Positions 43,162 through 54,738 of a stretch of DNA of 64,000 nt are shown here, piece after piece (the first letter of the stretch is position 1; each line of letters starts with the position of its first letter). The translations under genes were made by a program, and so were the position numbers. Source of the DNA: Schizophyllum amplum (taxonomy: Eukaryota; Basidiomycota; Agaricomycetes; Agaricales; Schizophyllaceae); NCBI GenBank assembly GCA_007026445.1, contig VDMD01000020.1, forward strand, positions 62,001 through 126,000, in the 5' to 3' direction. The notes beneath the pieces were generated by a model. The model had not been told where the DNA came from and did no database searches. It saw only the letters and a program-made list of their open reading frames with translations.

Positions 43162-44040
43162 ATGCATTTCAATTGCTTCAGCCTCATGTGGAATTGTCGC
43201 CGCCTCACTCGAGTTTGGTCGACGGACACGCCGGCTCGCCAGGCGCTCTCCCAGCCATACAAACAAATGTTGGACAGCATCGAAACCTACCTTCTCTGCG
43301 TGGCCGACACCTGGCTGGCCTGTTCCCAGGTCTGCGAGGCTTATATACAGGCCATCACGCTGCTGGCCGACCCAGAGGGCGCTCTTGACACCCACCCCGC
43401 TCTCAAGACCCACTTTACAAACATACGGCAACAATACGACGCTGTACTCCAGCACCTCGACGACCACGTGATCGCCGGTGAGCGCGCGCTTGAATCAGTA
43501 CAGGCATTCGACGACAGCATCACGCGCTACCTAGCCAGCGCACCTCTCCTTCGTCGCATTGTGCGGTGCCTCGACCCGGACTGGCACCGGCAAATGGCGT
43601 GGGTGACCAACATCCGAAATGCTATGGAACACCTTCCATCTGGCCTCCTGACGATCGCCGAAGAAGAGTCTCCTACCTGCGAAGAAGAGTCCAATATTCT
43701 GGGACTGAAGGACGCCACTGGCGTCGACTGGACGAATACCACTGGCGTCGACATGAAGACCACCATCGTCGACAAGAAGAACACCATCGTCGACAGGGAG
43801 AACACCGCTGTTGACAGAATGAACACCATCATCCACATGAAGACTCCTGCCATTGTCGACATGAAGAACGCCATCACTGACATGACGGCCGCGTTGCCAA
43901 AGTCATTCGCGGAGATGCAAGCACTCGCGCCAGCCGAGCGGCGCGCAGTACGCGACGAGATCATTTACACGCAGTGCGCGGTCATTCGCTGGGTGGAGGT
44001 GGATCAGCGGAGAGCCAAGGTGTTGAGGGAATGGTGTTGA
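43162..44040 (+). CDS. Hypothetical coiled protein with VDxxNT repeats
   Basis: A frame of about 290 codons with good codon bias and no introns needed, ending at TGA 44038-44040. I do not recognise the family. The N-terminal half is helical (YKQMLDSIETYLLCVADTWL, LQHLDDHVIAGERALESVQ). Residues about 190-265 carry degenerate 9-10-residue repeats (VDKKNTIVDRENTAVDRMNT) consistent with a coiled or fibrous segment. The C-terminus is basic/acidic mixed (PAERRAVRDEIIY). The frame is open upstream of the first ATG to 43129 from a TTG, so the true start may be in an upstream exon. It sits right of D1; nothing shows its role. Confidence 0.5.
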   Translation: MHFNCFSLMWNCRRLTRVWSTDTPARQALSQPYKQMLDSIETYLLCVADTWLACSQVCEAYIQAITLLADPEGALDTHPALKTHFTNIRQQYDAVLQHLDDHVIAGERALESVQAFDDSITRYLASAPLLRRIVRCLDPDWHRQMAWVTNIRNAMEHLPSGLLTIAEEESPTCEEESNILGLKDATGVDWTNTTGVDMKTTIVDKKNTIVDRENTAVDRMNTIIHMKTPAIVDMKNAITDMTAALPKSFAEMQALAPAERRAVRDEIIYTQCAVIRWVEVDQRRAKVLREWC

Positions 44041-45672
44041 GGGCATTTAAGAAAGGGTATGTAGTAGCCAATTCAATACCATTGGTTTCATCGGAGGGGC
44101 TCACTCTGTTTCTTTTTCCTAGGACTATATGATATGACTTTGACAACTGTTCTTGATGTCTTCCTTGTCCTCGCCGTATCTGAAGTTACTATAGCAGGGT
44201 TACAGTGCAATGCGACCGTTACAGTATAATGTATCACAGCCTCTACGTCAACCACAATTCTCGTAGCTGCTAACTGACGACAATCTTGGTGAGTAAGTAT
44301 CTTCTTTCTTTCAACCACCATCTGCAGCCTGCGTTTCCTCCTCTCCAACTTGCTCACCTACGACTCCCTCGACGTCACCTACCGCTCTCCCGGCGGCGAT
44401 GGGACTGCCGTGCACTTCCTCAACGTGTATATGCATGGCCATCGTCAAATTCGCGCGCATACAGCGTCGTCAAAGCCGCGCACTTACAGCCGCCGTCAAA
44501 GCCGCCCCCGACTAGGACTCGCTCCCTGCAGAGCGAATGGGCCTCTCCCTACCCCCCCACCCCCCCCCCCCCTTGCTCTTCTTCTCACCTCCTCTCCTCC
44601 CCCTCGCGCTTATCCTCTCCCTCACGCTTATTCCCCCCCTCGGCTCTCTGCTCCCCTCGCGCTTTTTTTTTGGTGGATGCGATAACAGCCGCGCTATCCT
44701 TCAAGCTGGCCGTACATTGGCGACGGGCTACAGGACCGACAACGACCCGCATGGTGGCGCCAGGGAACAGTACCCCCCAACTTGGGGTTTCGAGCACCAC
44801 ACCAGGGAAGAAATGCGCTTACGCACACCTCCAGGCACCGGGTGCAGTCCGGTGCTCTGGAGGTAGCGCTTTTCCAGCTCGCCCCTTCTCTTCCCCACCT
44901 CATCCCTACCCCTTTTTGTCTTCCTCCCCGATCGAAGCAATCCGTTTATTGTGGCGAGATCAAGCGCGTCGGCCATGTTGTGAGGTACCCCATCAGACCT
45001 GACTACCTGAGCCCGAAACATCCTCATCGGAGACTCAAGCCCCCTCACCAAAAACTCAAGCCTCTTTCGCCGAACACTCGAAAGGCTCCCTCAGGACCGC
45101 AAGCTCAAGCTCCCTCGCCGAGTGGCAGTCGACCTCCCTCGCCAAACACTCGGGCTGGATCCCTCACCAGAACCTCGGAATCTGCTCATTTCAGGCTCCC
45201 TCATCAGAACTTCGACGTTCCTCACCACAGTTTTCGATCTCGCTCACTCACAAACACAAGCTCGCATGCCCACAAACTCCAGCTCTCTCACCCACAGACT
45301 CGCAACCTCGCTCGCCCCATATAAGTACTAACCGGACACTTTAAGTTAGGCTGTCGAGTACCTCGCAGTCGCATGCGATATTTGCGCAGCGTCGTCGGGT
45401 ACATCGTGGCGTCGTCGAGTACGGCGAGAGATTTGAATACATCGCAGCGCTTTCAAGCACCCTGCGCGGTGATCCGAGTACAGGGAATATACCTTCGCCG
45501 CGCGAATCGAATACCTCATGGCGCTTTCGAGTACGTCGTGGCACGACTCGAATAGCTGCGCGATGCTTGTCAAGCAGGCTCCATGATCACCATCACGTAG
45601 TCAACCAACCGATATTTCAGCAGAATCCTAGCAGAAAACATGCACTTTATATGCTCCTCGTTTCAGTCGACC
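44041..45672. other. Intergenic, low complexity, no gene supported
   Basis: C/T-rich (44550-44660), CTC(G/A)CC-rich with CGAACACT repeats (45000-45330), and GTCGAGTAC-type repeats (45350-45560). Overlapping ORFs at 44286-45002 have no domain. Confidence 0.55.
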
Positions 45673-48325
45673 TTAAATGGAGTCCTCTTCCGCCGCCGGC
45701 GCCTCTGTCATGCGCACCCACAGCCCATCCTGGATGAATCCGTCAGCTCAAGGGCTTGGCTATAGTACTTACACCAAGACAACTCACCTTGAGATACATA
45801 GTCAAATGGGATGCGAACACCCGCTTTTCCAGCTCTGAATCCGGCGTATCCGCGGTGCGGAACTGCTTGATGGAGTCGCGCGGCTGCGCGTCATCGGCGA
45901 GTGAGCACGCGGTGAAGTTCTGCAGAAGGCGGACAAGGAAGAACGACATTTCGTTGTAGGCGAACTGGGAATAGATAAAGAATGAGCACAATGCATGTCG
46001 AGTGACAGTCAGTCAGTCGACTAGCTGCAGTTTTGCCATCTCACCTGTTGACCGAGGCAGATACGCGGGCCGCCATTGAAGGGAAGGAAGATGTACGGGT
46101 TGTGCGTAAGATATTTCTGCAGGCGCTCGTCGATGAAACGGTCAGGGTCGAATTTGCCGGCTAGAATACATGTCAGCAATAACGACGTGGGTCACACCGT
46201 TTTACGTACCATCCGGACCCCAGAGGTCGGTGCGCCGGTGCATCAGATATACGCTGTAGAAGCACCTTGTTACAAAAGCGTCAGGCCATGTCGTCGCGGT
46301 ATGTGACAAACTGCATACCTGGTACCCTTGGGCACGAAAACGGGGCGCTTGTCGGCATCTTTGTAGGGGAGAAGGGTGTCTTTGTTCGCCGTTCTGAAAT
46401 GGGAGAACAATGTCAATCGAGGGCGAGCCGCCTAGGACGGACACCGCTTGCCTGCTGTTCACGGGCCTGTCACGAAAGTTAGTATGCGCAACGGAGTCCC
46501 AGTCAAATATGTACGTACACAATGGGGTAGAGACGCAGGACCTCTGCAAAGTTGGAAAATCAGCACCTTCTCGTACATACAATACGCCTACGCGGCCGGC
46601 ATCACGCACCGTTCAAAAATGCGCGCAGGTCTGAGAGTCTCGTCAGCTGGTTGAATAAGCATCCTACATCCATAATAGACCCACACTTCATGTCCCGAAT
46701 ATCATCGTACGTCGGGCGACGCGTCGGACCTATCTTGTCAAGGATCTCCGCGCGGAGCTTGTCCGCGATGTCTGGGTGCTCAGCCAGCTTGTAGACGCCA
46801 AACGTCAGGGTGCCCGCCGTCGTGTCTCTTCCAGCAACGAGCAGATTCACTATCTCGTCAGCAAGAATGTTCTGATCTGAACATCCGGCATAAATCAATA
46901 TACGATAAAGAGAAGGGCACATCGAACAAGCTGACCTTGTGTGAATGTGACAAGGTGTTGAAGGAGGGTATCGTTGTCGCCGGGCTTTGTCTCCGAGGGG
47001 GCCTTCTTCGCCTCGATATCCAACTTCATCTGGGCCGAATCGGCAAGAATTTCGCGCACAAGGTCATCCACGATGTCCCTAGCGCATGTCAGCAGTTGAA
47101 CTTGAGGCTACAGGGCACAGCGCGGCTTATGTATATATCGCACGCACCTGCAAGGCTTGACATTATCCTTCCAAAACTCAAGCAAACGCCATGCCGTGCC
47201 CGCCCGCGAGCGCATGGACGACAGCTCCTGACCCTCCCCAAATGCGGTGACAAAGCGGTTCGATGGGTGGTTGTGAAACTCGGGCGAGTTGAAATGCGAG
47301 GAAGTCGGCGGGTACGGAAGTCCCGCGCCGGACGAGTTGACGTCGTGACCAAAAAGGAACTCTGTGGCGGAGTCGAGCGTGAAGCGAGAGACCATGTCCT
47401 GGAAGTCGATGGGGAAGCCCTCAGCGAGGCGGGTCTTGGCCTGACGGATGATATCATCCGCGTGCCGGTCGAAGTTATCGAAGTGAGCGATTTTCTCCTT
47501 GTTGAAAAAGGGGCGCGTCATGGTGCGATGGAACCTTGGGGGCATAGTTAGCAGCTGGTGCCGCGAGCGCGAAGTGCTGTGCCCACTTCCACATCTCTCC
47601 ATCGGAGTTGAAGACACCACTGCCAAGGAGGGAGTACAGCAGATCATAGAGGAGAGGGCCTACAAGAGCTAATCATCAAGACACGTCACTCGTCAGCGGA
47701 ATAGGCGTACCCTTGACAAAATCTTCAAATTGAGTCGCCAGAATCGCCTACGATGTGCACCCCGTCAGTCTGGAGGGCAGCATATCACTCGGATGGCTTT
47801 TCTTACCTTGACGTGGTCCGGCTCAAACGTAACAATCTGCAACCCATGTCAACAAACAGCCAATGAGATTTTGAACGTTGACGAACTCGAACGTCGCCCT
47901 GGAAATTGACTCGGTATACATTGCTTCCCACATTCTTGGCCCAGTCACCAAAAATTTGGGCTGGAGATCGAGTTAAGGATGCGAAATAACGATGATTGTC
48001 TAGAATAGTTACCGAGCAAGCCCGCCTTCGCCGACCGGCGCAGAGCGATGAGGTGGCTCAAGCCCCAGGGCAGGGCGCTGGGCACGAGAGGAGGGACATC
48101 CGCTGCGGCTGTTGCCGCCTTGCTGCGCGTTTGCATCTCTGCGTAGACGCCCTGCGCCGTCCACAGCAGCGGATGCACAAAGACGGCGACACAAATGTCC
48201 ATCCAGGCAGGCATCCTGATCTCGCGCATGTTTTCCAGCACCCTGAGGCAGCCATACGCGATGAGGGAGGGGCATACCAAGCGAGGAAATGCTCTGATAA
48301 GAAAAACGACACCAGGGGGCGTCAT
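45673..48325 (-). CDS. Cytochrome P450 (CYP63-like)
   Basis: A membrane-anchored monooxygenase. It starts at the ATG at 48325 with two hydrophobic stretches ([26 protein letters not shown]), compatible with ER anchoring. About a dozen short introns interrupt it. Family blocks in order: [76 protein letters not shown]-helix [16 protein letters not shown], ExxR helix [44 protein letters not shown] and the heme loop [15 protein letters not shown] (Cys ligand), then [16 protein letters not shown] and the end [12 protein letters not shown]. The PERF-like and heme signatures are complete and no lesion was seen. Similarity to the CYP63 group (alkane, fatty-acid and xenobiotic oxidation in white-rot fungi) is from memory of the motif pattern; the substrate is unknown. 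Confidence 0.9.
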
Positions 48326-49204
48326 GATGAGGGGAAGAACAGGAATGCACCTTTCACATGGTAAGCGCGCTTTATATGGTCGACGTCTTTCCGTCGTGAC
48401 GTGATCGCTGCCCGCCGACGCCGCTGGAACGTGAGCACGGTAGCGTGAAGGTGATGCCCGAGTCCGATGCGAATGCCTGTTGTCACTGGGAGCGACACAT
48501 GCCCGCGGGCCGCTGTGGAGGAAGCGGTGTCAAGGGCTGGTCAAGGGTCCAAAGATAGGATACCTAGGACTACAAATCCGCCGTCCGTCGATTCAGCGGA
48601 TGATGGGGGATGTTGATGATGGTGGACGTACCCTGCAATCGTGCCCGAAGCCGAGGTTCGCAGCCGATAAATAGGGTTTTCACGCTGGTTCAACAACTTC
48701 GCAAAAGGAGAGGAACAGGGCGGCGTCGTGCGGCGGGACCGCTCTGTCCGAACTGAGTAGACCTTCAAGCTTCCGGGACGGACGGGGCGGCGCCCAGGCT
48801 CAGCGTCAACTTCGGAGGTGACCGCAGGTTAAGTCACGACGTCATGGAGCTCAGCCGATGCGTTACCCTAGGCTCGTACAAGGCGCATTCTGCAGGCCAT
48901 GGCGTGAGTAGCAAGTAGAACGTGGCGTGAGTAGTAAAACTTCTAGCAGAACGTGGCGGGAGCAAACAACGAGTCGCAGGCCGCATCGGTGTTCGCCGAA
49001 TGCAGGTTTGCTCCCGCCACGTGGCACAATCTGTGAGATTTGGGTGAGTGTCCCCAGCCGCTTTCCCAGCCTTGTTCAGAACTCCAACCTCGCGTCAAGT
49101 TCATTTTTGCATCAAGTTTATTTTGGCGTCAAGTTCATCCTTGCGTCAAGTCCACCGTCGCGCCAAGTCCGTCCTCGCGCTACATAATTAAACGCGCCGA
49201 CAGA
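48326..49204. other. Intergenic and promoter of A2, no other gene
   Basis: 48950-49200 resembles the region upstream of A4 (56575-56826): GCATCGGTGTTCGCCGAATG, TTTGCTCCCGCCAC and repeated GCGTCAAGT / CGCGCCAAGTCC. Duplicated promoters therefore accompany the family genes. Confidence 0.5.
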
Positions 49205-49471
49205 ATGACCTCCGAAGCCCAACCCACTGCGCAGTCTGCATCGGAGGCCAAGGAGCCTGACCCCGGCCTCTACGTCCGGTGCTGCATTTGCGGCGGCTAC
49301 CCCATCACTCACGCCGAGGCTTTCCGATGAACGACACTCGTCGCTGAAGCTACAGACAGATGCCCTCCAAAGAACATTGACGATCTGGGGCGAGCAGTCT
49401 ACCTCTTGGACATCATGTTCTGCAAATACAACGACCTCGATTGTTTCCCCGTGACGAACCCCAACGATCCG
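49205..49471 (+). pseudogene. Small family, type A, member A2 (nonsense codon, 3' end lost)
   Basis: ATG 49205 starts MTSEAQPTAQ and reads CCICGGYPITHAEAFR, then TGA (49328-49330) where A4 has TGG (Trp of RWAT). Downstream in the same frame LVAEATDRCPPKNIDDLG, VYLLDIMFCKYNDLDCFPV and TNPNDP continue the family. Homology stops at 49471, where duplication copy D2 begins, so the last third of the gene is replaced. Over the CGC-TGG-GCG-ACG codons four G/C to A changes are seen. Confidence 0.8.
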
Positions 49472-49661
49472 TCGTCAAAGTCGAGTCCAAGATGACGCGC
49501 CCCGTACGCGTCTGCACTTCACGGCACCCGGCCCCGTCCTCCGCCACCACGCCTTCGTCCATAAGTTAGTTATAGCCGAACCTACCATTCACAATTTATC
49601 CCCCCCCCACACCATCTCTGAAGTGACCGCAATCAAGTGTCCTCGCTCGCGTTACCATATC

Positions 49662-49745
49662 ATGACCTCCGCCCAGCCTGGCCCCTGCGTCCAACGCTGC
49701 ATCCGCGCCGGCCGGCGGCTACCCTACCACCCACACAACGGACGC
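49662..49745 (+). pseudogene. Small family, type A, member A3 (5' remnant)
   Basis: MTSAQPGPCVQRCIRAG matches the start of A1. After the CACCCACA stretch the sequence jumps to what lies beyond the A1 gene (TTCATTTCAACGTACGCGTG). About 0.6 kb, comprising most of the gene, has therefore been deleted compared with D1. Confidence 0.75.
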
Positions 49746-50950
49746 GCGTCCGTTCATTTCAACGTACGCGTGCCTTCGTCCTGCCGTCATCCTGTCGACG
49801 CTACCTCTCACCTTGTCGACACTCGACACTAATTCTAACATACCGTGTCATCATTCACGCAGTCGTCGCCGCAATTAAGCCTGGGCTTCTTCTCCTCGCC
49901 AGCCCCCTTCTCCTTGCCCCCTCCCCCCTCCCCTCTCCTTCTTCTCGCCCTCTCCTCGCCCCCTTGCCCCTCCCCTCTCTTCCTTCTCGCCCTCCCCTTC
50001 CTCGCCCTCTTCTTGCCCCCTTCCTCGCCCTCTTCTCGCCCTCTTCTCGCCCCCCCCTTTCCTCGTTCCCCCTTCTCCTCGCCCTCTCCTCGCCTCCTCC
50101 CCTCGCCCCCTGCTCCTCTCCTTTCGCCTTTCCCGTTTCTCTTATGTTCGCCCTTTGCTCGTCATCCTCCTTCCCCCCTTTCTCCTCGCCCTCTTCCCCT
50201 CTTCCCCTTCCCATTCTCTCGCCCCTCGACTCACCCTCTTGTCGCCATCCCCCCTTCTCTCGTCCCCTCCTCCCCTTGCTCTCGCCCCCCACCCTTGCTC
50301 TCGCCCCCCACCCTTGCTCTCGCCCCCCACCCTTGCTCTCGCCCCCCTCCCTTGCTCTCGCCCCCCTCCCTTTCTCTCGGCCCCCTCCTCTTCTCCCCAT
50401 CCTTCGTCCAAGTACTGATCTAAGGGCGGGTCGAGCAGGCTGGCACCGAGCGCGAGTCGAGCAGGCTGGCACCGAGCGCGAGTCGAGCAGGCTGACACCG
50501 AGCGCGAGTCGAGCAGGCTGACACCAAGAATGGGTCGAGCAGGCTGACACCGAGAACGGATACATCAGGCTGGCACCGGGGCGGCAGTTCCATTACTTCA
50601 AGGACGTTAAACTCGGCCTTGATCAATCACATCCCGAGGGGTCTCTGATGCCATGCTACAGAAGTGTCGATGCCATGCTACAGAAGTGTTGATGCCATGT
50701 TACAGAAGTGTTGATGCCATGCTACAGGAGCGTTAGTGACCTCAACAGAGTCTGCAGAACGACTCGAGCTACAGATCTCTGCAGAACGAGCTACAAATTA
50801 CGTACAGAATACGGATATGATCTACAGAACGAGCTACAGAAGAACTCACTCCATATCGAACGGTTCCGACGGTTGTGCAAAGGTAGTAAGGTAGGATGCG
50901 TTCAAGAACTTGGATTGGGGGAGCGAGGAGCTTTCTGTCACGGGCACCAA
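49746..50950. other. Low-complexity and tandem-repeat DNA of D2, no gene
   Basis: Counterpart of 40600-41824. The long Pro/Ser/Leu ORF at 49637-50521 and the Glu/Arg/Gly ORF on the other strand are composition effects. Confidence 0.7.
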
Positions 50951-53900
50951 TCACATATCCGGCGGCCAAAACACGGTTCGAAATTCTCCAAGCCTAACGC
51001 CTACGAGATGCGTAAGTCATCGTGCTGCAATATATGGAGGTCGCGCACCATGGCTCTCTAGTTGCCTCTTCACTTCCCTGTCAGCTTCCCGCTCAGGCAG
51101 CTGTACCGGCGAATCCCAGGCATATTTCAAGCCCTCCACTTCCTCGCGCGTCACTGTGCATCCAAAGACGGGTTACAGTCACCCGTAGATTCACTCGGGT
51201 AGCAAGTGATTATAACTTCGTATGCGAGTGGAATCAACCCTGTTTTGGCTCGATTCACTCGGGAGCGGGTGAATGGTGGTGGGTGAAGAACGGGTGAGGG
51301 ACCGAGTGAAATTCGAGTGAGTGTCACCCGGTTTTAACTTGGTTTATAGCAGCATCACCCGGTCTACAGACCGCTCGGATTACGGGTTGTGGTCAATTCT
51401 ACCCGTTATATGAGTACTTTCCTTTGCCAGCATTCACTCTGTTCAATGGTTTAGATAGCCAGGTATACAAGTGAATCAGTCATTGGGTTTTATGGTCGAT
51501 GCAACTCGTTTTATTGGTGATGTAGACTACAACATCGAGGCCAGTAGGACTACAGTGACAGACATCGTATGACTAGTATGAGACTACAAAGCCGTCACAA
51601 CAGGTAGCAAGGTAAATGTGCACGTAGACGAACTGCCCTACAGCCGCTGATGAACCTGCAAGACAAAGTCAGAAGGGACGAAGAGGTTCGTGTGCGGAGA
51701 CCGACGTACAGGGAGGGAATACGGGGGAAGTCAAACGGGTGTTCGGTGTATGGCAACCATGAGCGCGCGTGCTGAACAGTGAAAGACCTCCAAGCCTGTT
51801 GAACGTGTCAATGAGATCGCATCAGCAAAGCATGCGCGTACACACCTTGAGCCATGACGGTGGAAGCGGAGCTGGTCTGTTCGCAAGGGCCCTTTCCGCT
51901 CTTACCTTGAGCAAGAGGCGGGACGCGAACGACAAACGCGATGTATGGCCCCAACGAGCAGATACATGTTGACGCGCGTCGAAGACACGCGCTGGGATCA
52001 CGCTGAAACCTTTCAGTTAGCGCCAGAGAGCGTCCCGCACTCTGGCAAGTATTTGCTAAGCGTAGACTGACCTTGCGCTGACCCGAGGGCAACAAACTAG
52101 CGACGGACGACGTGGAAGGGAAGAAGGAGAAGTTCGGCGCTTTGACGTCGCGTCATGCCAAATATATATTGTGCATGCACGTGACAAGTCGGACCGCAGT
52201 CCGAACGCGATTTCGACGTGAAGTTCAAGTTCAAATCTTGCTCAGGCCCTCGATCTATCCGCCACTCTCGTCGCGAGGCTGGCAAAAGCGCTGAGTACCT
52301 AGCTTCTCCGATGCCTCTGTATCTCGGCTAGCACTCACTGGAGACCGATATTCACGCCCCAAGCTCCGTACCAAAATCTTCGCCAAATCATCATCCGGCA
52401 GCGTAGGGAAGTCGAGGCCAGCGCGCCCAACGTCTGGGCGGGCAGTGTGCGCCACGTTCAGGCGGGTACAAACTACGTTGAGGTACCCCCGCGCGGCGTG
52501 TTCGACGTGTTTGCTACGCGCAAGGTGAGACGCCCTTGCTCGCGCCTTCTCGTCGCGTCCCTCTGATAGTCTGCCTAGGTACCCCTCTGACTGTCTTTAA
52601 GAGTGTCACTCTGCCTATATCTCCAGCTGTAAGTAGTGCCCACATGGTTCCTTTTTTCTGTACTGAAATTACGGCCAGCATGGTTTTCCCGCGTCTCCTC
52701 CGCGCGCGTTGTTTTTTCACACACCAAGTGCTCTCTCTTCCCTTATTGTTCACTCGCGTGTCTGTAATTCCATCACGCGGCGTGTGCACGCTGGCCGTGA
52801 ATATATTCATCGGCCCATTACACGGGGCCATTGACAGTGAGTTAACCGCGGTTTTGTCTTGTTATCTTTACTTACGCTGGTTCTTTGGCAGGTCTTCGAG
52901 GCTCCCGCAGGCAGGTCTACGATATTCTAGCCGTCCTTGACGCGGAGTTGATCTGCTTCAACAGCTCCTGAGCCGGCAGCATGTTGCTCGCCCGAGCAAG
53001 CGCATGAGATTTATTGATTTCGACCGGCCTCATCCGTGCTCGACTGATTACGCTCACCGGCACTTTCTTTTCTCACAGAGTGCTGGGAGTGACGCTGGTC
53101 TGTCACCAGGGGTGAACTCCATGCAGCAGACACACATATTGCGCCTGCCATCCAGCTCCCGTTACGTTGCTGGGACTTGATCTCTCCAACGTGAGTAAAT
53201 CACCCTCAATGCGAGTTCTTGAGTAGCGTCTGTACTGATTATGCACCTCAAGCCGGTGTCTCGACTCTCGACTCCAATGATCCCGACTCGCGTCGACCCC
53301 AGTGCTCCAAGCTCCTCAGCTGCAGAATAATGCGATGGCTCCGATGAGTTTGGGTCATGCCTGCGGTCGGACATGCAGACCTCGAGCTCACGCCTGTTCT
53401 AGGAACATACTCGATGTGTATTTGACTCTGACGCGCTTACTGCGCCTCAGTCTCGGGGTTTCTCGTATCTATGTTTTTCGGGCAGGGTGCCGCAGATGCG
53501 GACATGACACGGAGGAGAAGGTGCAACGAGCGGTGCGGGTGTGCGCCTTCACGGTGAGTGCGTACTCGCCCGTGCTGCAGCTTGCACTCACGAGTCACGA
53601 ACAGCAGTGATTCGCTCGCAACACCGATGTGCCTGTTAGCCGCGCTTTCACTTGGAGGAATCGTCTCACGGCGCAGTTCACGCAAGCTCGACACGTACCT
53701 GGGAGCAGGCCTTTTTGAAGTACCCACAGCACAATTGTCGCGTCGAGCACGCCTGAACTATATTCTATCATTTCTGAGTCAAATTCGCGACTTGATTCTG
53801 CCCTGGGAGCAAGCAAAATATCCTTTATATAAATCAATGTACTCGTTGAGCACAGAATGTAAGTATATAGCACGAATGCGAAGGTACGAACATCAACTTG

Positions 53901-54395
53901 ATTCACCCCGGGCATTTGCCTTCCGCGAGAATTGCTAAGTCCCGCCAACTCGATTTACGGGTAGAAAAATTCACTATTTCCGAACGAGTGACTCTCACCC
54001 GTTCCCTGACAACAGCTCGTCACCCGCTATCCGGTTGAAAACTGCCCCTCACCCAGTATTCGGGTGGAGACCGGGTGAAGAGCGGGTGAATGTAACCCGG
54101 GCTTGGGTGCACAGTGCGTAAAGTCTGCCCACTTCCTAGACGAAGTACCCAAGAGCCAGGAGTGTCTATGCGGAGGTGCGTTGGAGTCTGAGACCGGCAT
54201 AATGTCAACGTCGTAGTCGACCAAAGTGTCCTCGATGTGTATCCAGATCATGCCGTTGTCGTCGAGGGAAGAGGGCCCTGGCATCTCTCTCGCAAGCGCG
54301 ATGCGGGTCGCCCACTCGAATGCGACATCGTGCGGGACACGGTATCCCGCGCGAATCATTCGGCTGTCCATGTCAGGTTCCGGGTCAGACGCGAT
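50951..54395 (-). pseudogene. Small family, type B, member B2, split by a CACTG element
   Basis: The 5' part (54395-54117) carries MIRAGYRVPHDVAFEWATRI, GMIWIHIEDTLVDYDVDIM and HSWLLGTSSRKWADF. The 3' part (51151-50951) carries the rest (a PVQLPERE-type block, KRQLESHG) and the second exon VRLGEFRTVFWPPDM ending at TGA 50951-50953. Between them lies the 2965-bp element. Apart from the insertion the copy lacks the tandem duplications seen in B1, so it was in better shape before the hit. The start codon position reads ATC, as in B1, so the start was probably already lost before the duplication, or translation starts at an internal ATG (MDSRMIRAGY). Confidence 0.82.
51152..54116. mobile_element. 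CACTG-ended non-autonomous transposon (2965 bp) with CGT target duplication
   Basis: The left end CACTGTGCATCCAAAGACGG and the right end, in reverse complement CACTGTGCACCCAAGCCCGG, share a terminal repeat continuing to GGGTTACA. CGT flanks both ends (51149-51151 and 54117-54119), and the unbroken target CGCGCGTAAAG is present in D1. Subterminal regions are dense in TCACCCG / TTCACTCGGGT motifs in both orientations (51160-51380 and 53960-54105), as in EnSpm/CACTA elements. No transposase was recognised. Short coding-like stretches ending at splice-donor consensus (minus 52455-52340, LDFPTLPDDDLAKILVRSLG; plus 52440-52525, NYVEVPPRGVFDVFATRK) may be captured host exons. Confidence 0.9.
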
Positions 54396-54738
54396 GCTGT
54401 AAGGGCTTTACACATGAGATAGGTACAGCCAGCCCAGTAAGTACAACGCAGCTCACTCGACGATCGGGCAACTCACTCGACGATCGGGCAGTTCACTCGA
54501 CATAAGTAATGATAGAGGTGATGATGGCGGGTGTCAAGCCTCATACTAGCAAGCCTCAAGGCCTCGCGCAGGCCTTTGCACTCACGTAAGAAGGTCGTCC
54601 GGAGGCTTAGTATGGCGTGAGCTGCCTCTCTCAGGATTCGATTTCCCTACGTGGCTCCCTCACTAGACCGTGGACTTCCTCACCAGACCAAGACCGCCCT
54701 CACCAGACCAGAGCCGCCATCACCAGAACCTTGACTCT

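Larger units (their letters stand above)
49472..54738. repeat. Segmental duplication, copy 2 (D2), interrupted by a transposon
   Basis: Matches D1 (39795-42727). The left junction lies inside the A2 coding sequence. The A-type gene within it is reduced to its first about 28 codons (A3), the C/T-rich block (49860-50410) and 26- and 22-bp repeats are kept with altered copy numbers, and the B-type gene is split by the element at 51152-54116. Confidence 0.85.
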
